Assembly (NCBI GenBank): GCA_030063045.1
Contig: JAQSEB010000078.1
Span: 1,153,501-1,217,500, forward strand
Source of the DNA: Pratylenchus scribneri
Taxonomy: Eukaryota > Nematoda > Chromadorea > Rhabditida > Pratylenchidae
DNA: 64,000 nucleotides
Direction of reading: 5' to 3'
In this document: positions 24,321 through 37,200 of the stretch, in pieces
Layout of the letters: each line of letters opens with the position of its first letter
Position numbering within the stretch: the stretch's first letter is position 1
The notes under the pieces: model-generated
What the model was told of the DNA's origin: nothing
Seen by the model: only the letters and a program-made list of their open reading frames with translations
Database searches by the model: none
Made by a program: the position numbers and the translations under genes

Positions 24321-26569
24321 CCTAGGTACTGAAATGTCCCCAAATGGCATGATATTCAAATTTTTCCAGGAAAAGTGCAGTGGCCCTAAAAATATGATTA
24401 TGTTTTGAACCGCACAATTTTGGCACTAATTTTATCATGTTTTTATTAGAATGGAAGCGGATAGCGGAAAAACAAGCAACCGGCGGAACTTCTTCCTCTT
24501 TTTCCCCCCTCTGACAATTTGCAATCCACGCCGGTCAATTTGAAGGGCACTAGACTGGCAAAAAAATTATAGGCAGAATTGGGGGTGGAAGAGGAATTCC
24601 GTGAATCCAGGCAAATTTGTGTGAGGGAAATGCACTTTTTAAAATTTGTTCGGAAAAAATTATGGTGAATTCATTGAAAAATGTTCTTATTTGAAGGAGA
24701 GGCTGATATTTGGGTAATTTGCCATTTTAAAAATATTGGAGTCGTAATGGAATGAACTCTACCATAACGATTTAAATCTATGGATACTTATTAGAGAATT
24801 ATGACCAAAAAAACTGGGAACATTTGTTATTTATTTCATGAGATGAACTTGGGCGCGTGAAGCTTTAGAAATGCTTAAAGAATTGAAAAAATTTTACTAT
24901 TTTATGCAATTTAAATAGCTGGATTTGATCTATCTAAATTTTAAAGTAATTAGATTGAATTAAGTTTACAAAATTATAGCCTAACAATAGAAAAAATTCT
25001 ACCAAAAAATTGGGTTCAATATTTGCACATAGGCTGAACCCAAATAAATTTATGAAATTTATTGGTATTCGATAGTCAAAACTTAGCACTTCAAAATGAC
25101 AAATTAGTCGAAAATAGTTTATTGCTTATTAGTAAAATTATTTTGCAAGACCATACGTTATATTAAAAATGTTCAATTTTTTTGTGGAGAACAAAATCTG
25201 TTGGATGCCATATTTGCAATTGAAGGGAAAATATCTTTAGATGAACATTTCTGTTCCCGACAATTTGGGAATATATTCGTTGACCAAATTTATTCTTTTA
25301 TTTTTCTGTGTTGGTCTTTTCTAGGAAAGGAACGTCCAAAATTGAAAAATGTCAAATTCAGAAATTGAGAATTGGTGGTTAGATTGGGCAACAACAAAAA
25401 AAAAAACAAATTAGTGAACTGGGAAATGACTCTAATAAATAATCCAAGTTAACTATGTGGAGTGGGAATTTAGGCATCCAATTTTTCATGCATTTTTCAA
25501 GTGAATAAGAGTTTTTAAATTTTACATATTTGGTACCATTTTATACCCATAATTGGGCCGAATTAATCAAGACAGGAAAAATGGTTTGATTTTGATGGAA
25601 ATTGTAAAAATTTATGAATTATATGACGATCAAAAAAATAGCGCAAAATTGGGCCAACATCGGGCAGTTTTTTGGTTTTTTGGGCCATTTTTCAGGTGAT
25701 TATTTATTAGCTTTAGGTTTAGTAAATTTGAAATTATTGTACAGCCCAGCAGATTTGGATGATTTGTTTGAAATGAAAAAGAATTAATGAATTTGATGAA
25801 AAATCGCAAAAATTTATGAGCAACAAAATTGGCAACCATTTTTAGTCATAAATTTCCGGTCAATTTTAATTTGTTCAATCAATTTGTTAAATAAATGTTC
25901 TCAAGAATGAGCTTAATCAGATGGTATAAAATTTTTATTAATAGAGCATGAAACTGAAAATATTGGCCAATGACCTAAATGTTTATGGCCAAATCAATCA
26001 ATGATATAAAAATTGAATTTCTAGTACAAATTAACTTCTTAAATTTCTAAAATATGTACTTTTAAATTATTTTAATTTTAATAGCAAATTGTAAATTACA
26101 AACCATAAGAAAAAATGGATGGTAAATTCTTTGGAAAAAATGGAAAAAAATGTGAAAAGGAGGAAATTTTTGTCTGGTCCAATTTGCATCCAATTTGCCT
26201 CTCACAAACTTATGCGGTAATGTTTTTTTGAGAGGGAATAAAGGAAGAAAGAAAAATTGTTCAATTCCCTGAAGAAAAAGTGGCATAAAGAAAAGTGCTA
26301 TTGGCACGCATAATTTTGGATAATAAGAATAAGAAATAATATCCTCATTTATTCATAGAGAGTATTTGGGCCAAATTCGTCTTAGCATATTCTTATTCTG
26401 AAAGCATTAAACCGTTTTTAACAAATTTAATGGCATAGCAAGGTTTTGATCATTGAATGAATATAAATTTCCATAAATTAATTTGTTTTTATATTTATAC
26501 GTTGCGAAAAATTCCATTTCCAAAATAAGGCTTGAAAGTCTTTCCCATAATTTTGTGGGTATTTAGCTA

Positions 26570-26950
26570 ATAAAACTAATTTATATTACATTTTATAGAT
26601 TAAATCAACTCTTCGATTTGATATAAAATTTTGTAAAATTTTTACATTTCTTAAAGTTTTAAAAAAAAAGCTTCGCGGGCAGTCTTGAAAAATGTGCGCA
26701 CATATTTTTTCGTATGAATTCTGTGAATTTTAGAGACTAATCAAATTATTTTATATTTATTGGATAGCCAAGAGTCTGCTCTTTAATTTGATCTAAAATT
26801 CTTTAAAATTCCTTCAATCGTTAAAGCATTAAAACTTAAAAGCTTCGTCACGCAAAGCATCCTTCATTGAATAAATGCACCAACTTTTTTGGTCATAGTT
26901 CTGATAATTTTAAAACAAATCAAATTACTTTATACTTCATTGGATATATT
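26570..26950. repeat. Decayed family C-related sequence
   Basis: Contains 'ttggatagccaagagtctgctctttaatttgat' type sequence and repeats of it, matching the right arm of family C, without an intact element. Confidence 0.45.
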
Positions 26951-27575
26951 TAATCCCGATCTTATAAAATTCTATTAATTTTTTTCCTTTTTTTTAAAAA
27001 CAGACTCGCACCGCCTCATTCTCATTCCTCAACCCTCCTCCTCCATATAAATTTGCATTTGGGGAATAATTTACATAAGAAAAGAAAGGGGATGGCCTCA
27101 TTTGAAGCTTGTTTACATTTATTTTTCCGCTTTTATACATTTTTTTATATTAAGTTATCAGCCATGCTCCTTTTTTGTGTGTTTTTTCCGGAATGGCCTG
27201 CCCCATTTGACTTGCCCTTGGGCAATCTTCATTTTGTGACAGGCACAAAAATTGCAAAAACAAAAAAAAATGCAACAGCAAAACAAGGAAGATTTTTGGG
27301 CATTCTTGGAAAATGAATATTTTTGAACGGATTTTTTGCTATTTACGGCAAAATAAAAGTCAAAATAAAATGTAGAAAATTCCATTTTTTTGTACTTCAA
27401 CAAAATGAGTGTGTTTTTCAGCCGCTGATGATTAAAAATTTTTGGCCACTTAAGTGAAGTAGCAAAGGAAGATATTCTCAGCAATAAATTGGCCAAAGGG
27501 GCGCATCAATTGGGCCAAAAAATATTTGATGGCAATGATAAGTATCATAGGAGGATTCAGTGCCAGTCGGTGCCA

Positions 27576-27870
27576 ATCTTTTGGCCATAGCTCATCAAGG
27601 AAGCAATCAATTCAGGAGGGCAATATGCCATTTGAAAGCCCTAAATGTCCTCTAAAAAGTGGCCTTTCAAATTTTTTGAAAATCAAACTTATTAGTAAAA
27701 TAAGCGGCTTTTCCTCAAAATGATTCAGTTTAATTACAATTACAATCAAAGTCATTTAAAGCTTCTTAAAATCTTGAATTTATTAAATTTAATAAGCGCT
27801 ATTTTTAGAAGATATTTTGGATTTTCAAATGGTATATATTTCCTTCGCTGGCAATTGCCTCTTCTCTAAA
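27576..27870. mobile_element. Family A foldback MITE, copy 12
   Basis: Left arm well preserved (cttttggccatagctcatcaagg), right arm eroded. Confidence 0.75.
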
Positions 27871-28211
27871 AGAATAACCAAAGTAATACAAATGACAATA
27901 TTATTGATGAGCATTGACCCTAGCCCTATTTCACACAATAATATGGAGAAAAAAATAATTAATTTTTTCTTTGTTAAATGAAAATTAATATCCAAAGAAA
28001 CTGAAATTATGGAAAAATTTATTAGTTTAAAAATGGGCGTTTTTATGCCATAAAATCTTGGCCAGCAATTGATTCAGTATTCTCTTTGAGGAAATTTTTT
28101 ATATCTCCCAAAAAAAAACATTTAATATTCAAAAATTTGTTTTTTTTTCAAAAATTGAAATTTAATGGCCATAAAATGGCCAAATCATCATTAATTGTTT
28201 CTTCTTCAAAT

Positions 28212-31200
28212 TCATTCCTCCTCCTCTTCTTCTTCTTTGTCCAGCCATTTTTTCACGTCCATTTGTTCGTCCTTTGCCATTATTTTCGTTTTATTTGTGC
28301 TCATTGCCCATTGCCGATGCAGGAGGCGGGTGTTGAAGCTAGAAACAAAAGGTTATGTTCTAGCTTCAAATATAAAAATAAATAAAATTTTTGTATTGGA
28401 AAAGGGGGGTATAAGGGGGAATTTGGGGGAAGGAATTTTGTAGTCAAAATATGAAGAAACACTGTAAGGCAAAAACAGCAAATGAAGACAAATTTTAAAA
28501 CTAGACTCTTTGTTTATAGACTATCGTCAAATTGAATACAGTACAGTTGTTGGAATTTGCTTTATTTAGGCGATGGAAATATTATGACGATAAAAGAAAA
28601 GGCATAAAAAATAATGAATAAAATTCCACTTTTATATTCCATTTTAATCCCTCAATATTAATCCATCTGATTCTTGATCTCCAATTTCTTTGACCATTCC
28701 ATATCCATTTTCCATCCAATCGGCACAATTGTAGAGCAGAGCAGCAGCAGCATAGCAGGCAGAATCCACGGCAATATTGTTTTGGGGTAGAATTTCCAAT
28801 CCCCAATTGTGGCTTGGGTAGTCAAATTGCCCGACAAAGGATATTAAAATTAACCCTGGGCAAAATTCCATTTTTTACTTTTTTGATCATTGATCATTGA
28901 ATAATAAAATTATTTTAATTTATAAAAAATGGCCAAATAAAATAGGCAAAATTCTGTCCGTGACAGAGCTCGGGCCGGCCGATTTTAGGATATTTTTCCT
29001 ATCGGCTATTTTTGATTGCCCAGGGGAAATTGGCCTGCTTTGCTTTCTGCACCGATTTTTGACAAGGAATCGGATAATAGAATTATTTGAAGATAATTAT
29101 TTCAAATGGAATGAGGCCAAATAACCGAAATTATACTCAAAAAAAATTCCTTTGTTTTTGATCAAATGATTATGGGAAATAAAGAGTATAATATGGTGTA
29201 ATAAAATAATTCATTTTTGATAGGATCAAATTAATCCATTTAATTATCGCCATCCAATTTATATTTAATATTTCCTATTGTAAGAAAATAAATTTAATTA
29301 AAGCAAATTATTTTTTATTGATCTATATTTTAAGATCTAAAATAAACCGGATTTTTAATATTTGTTAAGATTGCCGAGGAGTAGTAAAATTAATATAAAT
29401 CTTTAAGGAAAGAAAAAACACCTATAATATAGGTGAAAAAGAACCAAGTTTTTTAAGGACAAAAACTGCTGAAAACCAAATACTACTCCAAACGATTGGC
29501 CTTTTTTGGAATGGCACAATGACCCAATTTTGGCTTATTATTTTTTCTAAAAGCCATAGATTTTTGGGGCGGTAATATTTATTTTGAAGTCCAGATAGTT
29601 GCTCAGCAAGATTTTTCTCACTAAACATCATAAAGTATTCCTTGGCCCATCTTTCCATATCAATGGGTTTTTCCATTTTAAATGGTTCGAATTGAACTTT
29701 CATTTTTATTTCCTTTATTTTGGGAATTTTTACCTCCTTTTTATCCTTTTTCTTCAATTTTAATGTTAAGGAGGAGGAAAGGCGAGTTAATGATTTATTA
29801 ATACCAAAACAATTTGATTTGATTGGTACAGTTTCCCCATTGGCCGCAGTTTCATTCAATTCCAATAATGATTCTGGGCATTCTTTAAAGGGAAGTTTGG
29901 CTGTTAATTCATTTGACCAAACGATTTCGGGCTCAATGAAAATTGGTTTGGTCTTTTCGACCTTTTTCTCAATTTCAAAAATATTTTCCTCAAGTTTGAA
30001 GGTATATTCAATATATTCCCCAAGGTCATTGGGGAGTTTTTCCATGATTATTTCTTCATTTTCGGGGATATATTTATCAGTTTGAAGAGGATTTTGCTCT
30101 GAGGCTTTTTCCTCAACATCGAAGACATCTTTCAAGATAGTTTCCTCAGCATTGAGATTGGGAATATTTATCTCTAAGCTCATGTCATTGGCTTCGAGAA
30201 TATTTTCACCTCTTTCACAAGAAAGGGAATGGCATTCCTTTTCTTGATTGGGAACCATTTTATCATTGTTCAAATCCATATTGGGACTCTTTTGCCCTTT
30301 TTTATGGATAATTTTTGGTTTCAATCTGTTTTCATTATCGAAGCTTTTATCCCAAATTTCTTCTTTTATATTTGGATTTAAGGCCCAGCATAATTTCGTT
30401 GCCCGAAATTTAGGGGGGTGAACAATTAAATCCAATTCGAACATTTTATCTTCTAAAATGTAAATTAGATCAATGGGGCGATGTCCATTTGAAAGAAAAT
30501 TATCAAAGATAAGTTCTTCATTTTTAAGGCTTTCAATATCCAATCTAGAGAAAAGTTTAGTCCATTCATCTATAATTAAATTTAGAATTTCAATTGTTTG
30601 CTCTATCTTTTTGGATAGGCTTTCCATCGAATTTAAATCTTTCGGTTCCATGGCCAAAAGAATATCGGCCTCCGAAAGATATTGAATGGCTTGAGATGAA
30701 GGCAATGAGAAGGAAGACCGAATTTGATCGGACATTGTGAATTTCCTTCTATATTTGATCAATTTTAATCAAAGATTATATATTTTCTTTGAGTACTATA
30801 AAATTCAAAAATCACAAATTGATTTTTGACAACGAATTAAATAAAATTCAAAAATACAAAAATTGATTTTCGACGATAAGGAATCTCAAAAATCCCGATT
30901 TAATTTGAATTATTTATTATGAAAACAACGAAAAAGTAGTTCAAATTCAAAGAACCGATTGAATAGGCCAGTAACAATTAAATAGGCCAGAAACAATTAA
31001 ATTTGATTTAAAAATTTAAACGAAATTTGTGGCAAAAAAATGCTGATTAGGCTTTCCAACAATAGTTTTAGGCTTTAAAGGCCAAAAAAATGATTTAGGC
31101 TTTTTGGAGCCGAGAAGATTTTTAGGCCAACGATGAGACTAAGGCTTCTCAGGCCGATGGTTTTTGTTTTTAGGCCAATCGAAAATTTGGGCTTTTTAGG

Positions 31201-34200
31201 CCGACTGGCTTTTTGAGCCAACAATGAGACTAAGGCTTCTCGGGCCGATTGGCTTCTATGCCAATCAAATTTGGGCTTTATGGGCCTCGAAAATTAGCTC
31301 TATTGAGCTCGATTTGACTTTGGAAAATTCCGGCTCGATAGGCTCAAAGAATTTCCTTCGAATTTAGGAAAATTCCGGCTTGATAGGCTCAAAGAATTTC
31401 CTTTCAAAATGGCAATTAAGCCCTCGAAAATTGGCAACAAATGGGCCTTTCGAGATTGATGGTACTAAAGACAGAAAATTTTTTAGGCAATTCCAAGCCT
31501 TTTATATTTGCAAAAAACCGAACTCAGTCGGTAGAGCACCAGACTCTTAATCTTGTTGAAGCTAGAAACAAAAGGTTATGTTCTAGCTTCAAATATAAAA
31601 ATAAATAAAATTTTTGTATTGGAAAAGGGGGGTATAAGGGGGAATTTGGGGGAAGGAATTTTGTAGTCAAAATATGAAGAAACACTGTAAGGCAAAAACA
31701 GCAAATGAAGACAAATTTTAAAACTAGACTCTTTGTTTATAGACTATCGTCAAATTGAATACAGTACAGTTGTTGGAATTTGCTTTATTTAGGCGATGGA
31801 AATATTATGACGATAAAAGAAAAGGCATAAAAAATAATGAATAAAATTCCACTTTTATATTCCATTTTAATCCCTCAATATTAATCCATCTGATTCTTGA
31901 TCTCCAATTTCTTTGACCATTCCATATCCATTTTCCATCCAATCGGCACAATTGTAGAGCAGAGCAGCAGCAGCATAGCAGGCAGAATCCACGGCAATAT
32001 TGTTTTGGGGTAGAATTTCCAATCCCCAATTGTGGCTTGGGTAGTCAAATTGCCCGACAAAGGATATTAAAATTAACCCTGGGCAAAATTCCATTTTTTA
32101 CTTTTTTGATCATTGATCATTGAATAATAAAATTATTTTAATTTATAAAAAATGGCCAAATAAAATAGGCAAAATTCTGTCCGTGACAGCGGGTTTTGAG
32201 CCGTAGTCTTTGTTCCAAATATTCTTGCTCCAATTTACTGATCCATTTTTTCAAATCCATCGACGAATTCTGTGCATTAAAAAAATTATTTAAATTCATT
32301 TGATTATGTTTTTGGTTTGTTTGGGTTTAACCAATTCTAACTTAGTTTTGAACCATTAAACCAAAATGGGTTTAAACCGTTTAACACCCTTTAATTGTTG
32401 ACCAAACCATCCACAAATTATATACCATTCAATGCGTTTTGACCAGCTCTAACCAATTTTGGGTATATTTGGTTTGTGAATGTAGGACAAACCCTCCATA
32501 AACCATTGTAATTCTTTTGGCTTTATTAAATAATATTTATACGTAAATTTTTCCAAATTTTCCTAAAATTTTCCATTTAATTTAATACCACAAAATTCCT
32601 TTCGGCCATTTCAACTTCATTTCCAATGGAATTAATTGCTCTTTGCACTTTTTGAAGGCGTCTTTCCACTGAACAATGCTCCAAAATGTTCGTTTCGCCG
32701 AATTCATCTTCAGCGAATTCCTCACCCAAATCGGCGAACATATCCGCCACCGTCGATCGTCGACCAGAACTTCGATGTTGGAAGAAAAATTCTGTGAAAT
32801 TTGGGCGAATGAATTTGTTGTTTTAATTAAAAGAGGGTTAAGCTATTGTATATGCGTCACCTACTTGTCGCCATTTAGAATAACTCATCAAGGACTGAAT
32901 TAATTTTGAAAATTTGTTATCAAATTAAAGAGCAAACTTTTGGCTATCCAAAGATATTAATTTTTATTTAAATTGGTTCAAAATTGATGGAATTATGCTC
33001 AAAAAACCCACTGAAAATTTGGCTAATCCATAATAAAGGTCACTTTAAATGTTTTTTTTGTACACAACTCCAACAATTCTAAACCAATTTAAATAAAATT
33101 AATATAATTTGATATCCAAAAGTCTTCGCTTTAATTTGACAACAAAATACATCAAAATTGGTTCAGCTCTTGATGAGTTATTTTAAACGGCGTCAAGGCG
33201 TATCCATTGAGGGAAATGTTCTCACTGAATTTCCTGAAGAAATTATCCAAAATAATTGTTTACCTTCACTGTCGAATGATTTTGGCGATGCAGAATATTG
33301 TCCATTGCGCCAATTCCAACGTTGCTCGTGCAGTTGCCGTATCAAATTTGCTGTAAAATATGGCAAAATTCATTCATTATCAATCCCATATATATATTTT
33401 CTTTACTTTTTGGCCATAGTTCAATGAGGCAATAACCAATTTAGAGGAAGGTGCGAAAGTGCTAAATGTCTTCTAAAAAAGGCCCTTAATATTAAGAAAT
33501 TGTTACATGGTATTTGAATATAATAAACCCGAACATATTGAGGAAAAGCCGCTTTTTCTATATAAATTATTTAAATATCCAAAGAATTAAATTTTTAGAG
33601 GATATTTTGGACTTTAAAATGACAAATCACTTTTGTAAATTGGTTATTGTTATATTGAGTTATGGTGTATCTAAAGGCAGCTCCTCCCATTTTCGAACCT
33701 TTTCGCCTGACCATTCGCCGACAATGCGGATATTCCTCAAAGGCGGCAGCCAATGAATCGTGGCCAATTGTACAGAGGCAAGAATAGCCAATGGAACGAA
33801 TCTTTTTATAATAAATATAAGTATTTTAACACACATTTTAAAGGAGTTTTTATCCTATATTCCCAAACCATATACCCAAAATGGGATAGATCTGGTCAAG
33901 AAGACGCATTGAATGGTATATAATTTGGTTATGGTTTGGTCAACAATTAAAGGGTATTAAACGGTTTAAACCAATTTTGGTTTGGTCAACAATTAAAGGG
34001 TATTAAACGGTTTAAACCAATTTTGGTTTGGTCAACAATTAAAGGGTATTAAACGGTTTAAACCAATTTTGGTTTGGTCAACAATTAAAGGGTATTAAAC
34101 GGTTTAAACCAATTTTGGTTTGGTCAACAATTAAAGGGTATTAAACGGTTTAAACCAATTTTGGTTTGGTCAACAATTAAAGGGTATTAAACGGTTTAAA

Positions 34201-37200
34201 CCCAATTTGGATTGGTCAACAATTAAAGGGTATTAAACGGTTTAAACCCAATTTGGATTGGTCAACAATTAAAGGGTATTAAACGGTTTAAACCAATTTT
34301 AGTTTAATTGGTTCAAAACTTAAATTTGCTACCAAATTAAGAATTAATCCAAATCCACATTCCACACCCCAACTGACCGTATATGGCGTTTTTGACTCCG
34401 TAAGCAGCGGCCAATCCCCGTAAATGTCGCCTTCATGCAAAAATCTGTTCGGTCGATTGGCATAAAAAAATAGCCTCGGGCTAATTGAACGATTGCCACC
34501 GGACGAGGATTGGCCATCCACCAAATCGAAGTCCTCTTCCAGCAATATTTCCAATTGGCCATGCTTTACAATGAATAATTCCTGCAGCGGTGGGGGATTT
34601 TAAGTTTTTTTTTAACAAATTGAAGAATGTTTGAGGAGGAATTAAGGTTAAAGGTCAGATCCCGGAGGGATTCCAAATTTAATTCCGCCTGTTTCCCAAA
34701 CATTTATTTAGTAAGTGTGAAGCCTGCTGAGCCAGAGGGGACAAGGAGGAATGACGAGGAATTGTGGAATAGGATTTGGGAAAGGTGGAATTGCAATAAA
34801 CCCCGGCCCAGGGCCATGCTAATAAGTCCCCAAACCCCCATTAAGACAAGCGAGAATAAATAACTTTATTTATCTGGATAAATCCGCTCGAGAGCGAAGA
34901 CAAACGGGACAAATCTCTCTCGGTGGTTGGAAATCGGGATAAGAAGATGAACTGAATTGACTGGCATTGGGGAGAACAATTCTCTACTGGGGGCAATGGG
35001 GGGCAATGGGAGGGGAGCAATGGCCATTAGAGATGTGAAGAGGTGGGTGGGATTAAGATGTAAATGAATGATAACAAAAGTAAATGGAAATCATCTGTGT
35101 GAGTGTGGGCCAAATAATAAATTATCCAAATGCGCGAGCCCCTTACAATTTTCCCCTTTTTTTATTTTTTTAATGAACTCCGATTACAATTTGGCCAAAT
35201 TTTATTAAAAATATTTCATCAAGAAATTCTCAATTTAATAAAGGAATATATTTGGCGCGCATCAGCCTTCATTTTTGTTTGTGCTTCATCCTTTTTTCCG
35301 CCTTTCATGGGATTGGAAAAGGAAAACCAATAGAGGCAATAAAATTGCGCGCTAACATCTCCACAAAAAAATGGTCCCGTTATGGGGCCCCAAATACACA
35401 TTTTTTGGCCCCAATTCTTCTTCAATTCCATTGTAGCTTTTCCTTCTCTTCCAAGGGCAAAAAAATGTTGGAGAATCCAATCTCAAAAAAATTGGCGGCG
35501 AATCGAATTCTCCTCCAAAAGCCAAAAAGTTCCAAACCAAATCATAAATTCTCCTTCACTTTTCCCTTTTTTATATAAAAATGTTACTAAAAATATTTCG
35601 GGAATTTTTATTCCCCCTGGCACAATTCCCACTCCTCATTTTCCTTGCAATTTTCCCTCAATTCGTCCACTCAATTCGCTGCTATGAATGCTCATCAGTT
35701 CATTAAAAATTTGTGCATTTTTTATAAAAATTAATCTAAAGGGACCCAATGATTGGACATGCAATCAATATATTGGGGCCAGCTGTGGCTATGGCTTTTT
35801 TGGATGCATCAAAGTGGCCACATACGGTTGGTTTTGGTTGGAATTATTGTTCGATTAAATGCCTTGGTTTTTGGCCCATAACTCAATTAGGAAATGACCA
35901 ATTCAGGAAGGCGATATTCCATTTTAAAGCCTAAAGTGTCTTCTAAAAAGTGGCTTATTTAATATTAATTCATTTGAGTTTTAAATGAAGTTAAAATGTG
36001 TTTTGATAAGGTAATAATATACCAGAATATTTTGAGGGAAAGCCGTCTTATTTTACATATTCTTTTAAATTTTTAAAAAAATAGAAAAGCAACTTTTTAG
36101 AGGGCATTTAGGGTTTTCAAATGTCATATCGCCTTCCCAAATTATTTGTTTTCTTGTTGCGCTGGAAGGAATGTAATTCCAATAGTCAAAATTAAGATAG
36201 TTTTATGTTTTCTATTTACAGATGGCGGCGTCGACAAATGTAAGCATTTTATCATTTTTTGTACATTGAAATTATTGAGTCCTAGAGATTTAAATAAAGA
36301 TGTATTCCCTGATCTAATAAGCCATCAAGCGCTATTTTAAGAAACCATAATTTTGAAGAGGAATATATCAATCAAAACAATAGCTTCCCATTTCCCAAGG
36401 TGATGTCCAAAAAAGGCATCAATTGAGCCAAATGCTGATTGAATTAATTTTCTTCAATTTTTGGCTTCTTCAAAACAATTTTACTTCATAAAAATTTTTT
36501 TCAAATTCTTTTCATTTTCCTAAATTTTACTTCTTTCGGCGCTCGATGGCTTTCGAATTCTGGCAACAAATTTGGCCATTCAATTTTTAAAAATTAATTT
36601 TTTAATTTAGTGGGCAATTTCATCGATGACCCACAGGCCATTGTCTCCCTAATTCGTGGATGTAATTTACTCCCATTGGGTGGGGTTGATGCTTGCCAGC
36701 AGCAAATTTTGCTTGGATACCGTGTCATAACATGTTCGTGTATATTTACTGTATAGCAAATTACCCAATTAATTTTAAATCAATATTACTACCAAATTTT
36801 AGTAATATTTTATAACCAAAGATTTGGGTGGGAGCATCCCTACTGGGAGCAAGCCAACTGGGCGCACGGCTTTATAACAAAAAAAAGAACTGAAACATTT
36901 TCAATAAATTTTATGTCAGATTAAAGAGCTTGAAAAATCTATCGAATAATATTGAATTCATATGAAACGGCTTAAAATTAAAATAATTATGGCCAAAAAT
37001 GTAGAAAAAATTATGAAAAATGGTGTAACACTTATTCTCGAAGACATATTTTCTGAAAGACTAATCCAATCTTATTAACTTATATGACATTCGATAGCCA
37101 AGACCTCTATAATATAACATTAGAATGGTTGTATTGGTTTAATACTTCAAAAGTTATGATGTCCCAAACTTTCTCGCGCCTAGTTGGCCTGCGCCAAGTA

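Larger units (their letters stand above)
19629..28211. other. 8.6-kb MITE-rich interval without a supportable gene
   Basis: Contains family A copies 9-12 and decayed family C-like pieces (about 26570-26950). Purine- or pyrimidine-rich, slightly GC-richer stretches occur at 21420-21750, 22620-22850 and 23640-23960, but their short ORFs lack splice-consistent partners or recognisable domains. I see no gene I can defend. Confidence 0.5.
28331..32188 (-). mobile_element. Non-autonomous LTR retrotransposon, full length, apparently young
   Basis: Two 635-bp direct repeats (28331-28965 and 31554-32188) at a constant 3223-bp offset with no mismatch seen. On the minus strand each begins TGTCAC and ends TTCAACA (TG...CA). 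They are bounded by the 5-bp target duplication gcggg (28326-28330, 32189-32193). The 2588-bp interior carries a tRNA-complementary priming site beside the 5' LTR, a repeat-rich leader and one 437-aa ORF, all in minus orientation. No reverse transcriptase, integrase, protease or RNase H motif is visible, so it must be mobilised in trans. It sits in the same orientation as the CNG gene, inside its last coding exon. Confidence 0.93.

Noticed and set aside
28582..28871. Short minus-strand ORFs of 74-75 aa, repeated at 31805-32094
   Set aside because: They are the same LTR sequence twice, overlap each other in two frames and have no domain.
31518..31553. Truncated tRNA-Lys gene
   Set aside because: Only the 5' half is present and it directly abuts the LTR in the orientation of a primer binding site, so it is better explained as part of the retroelement.
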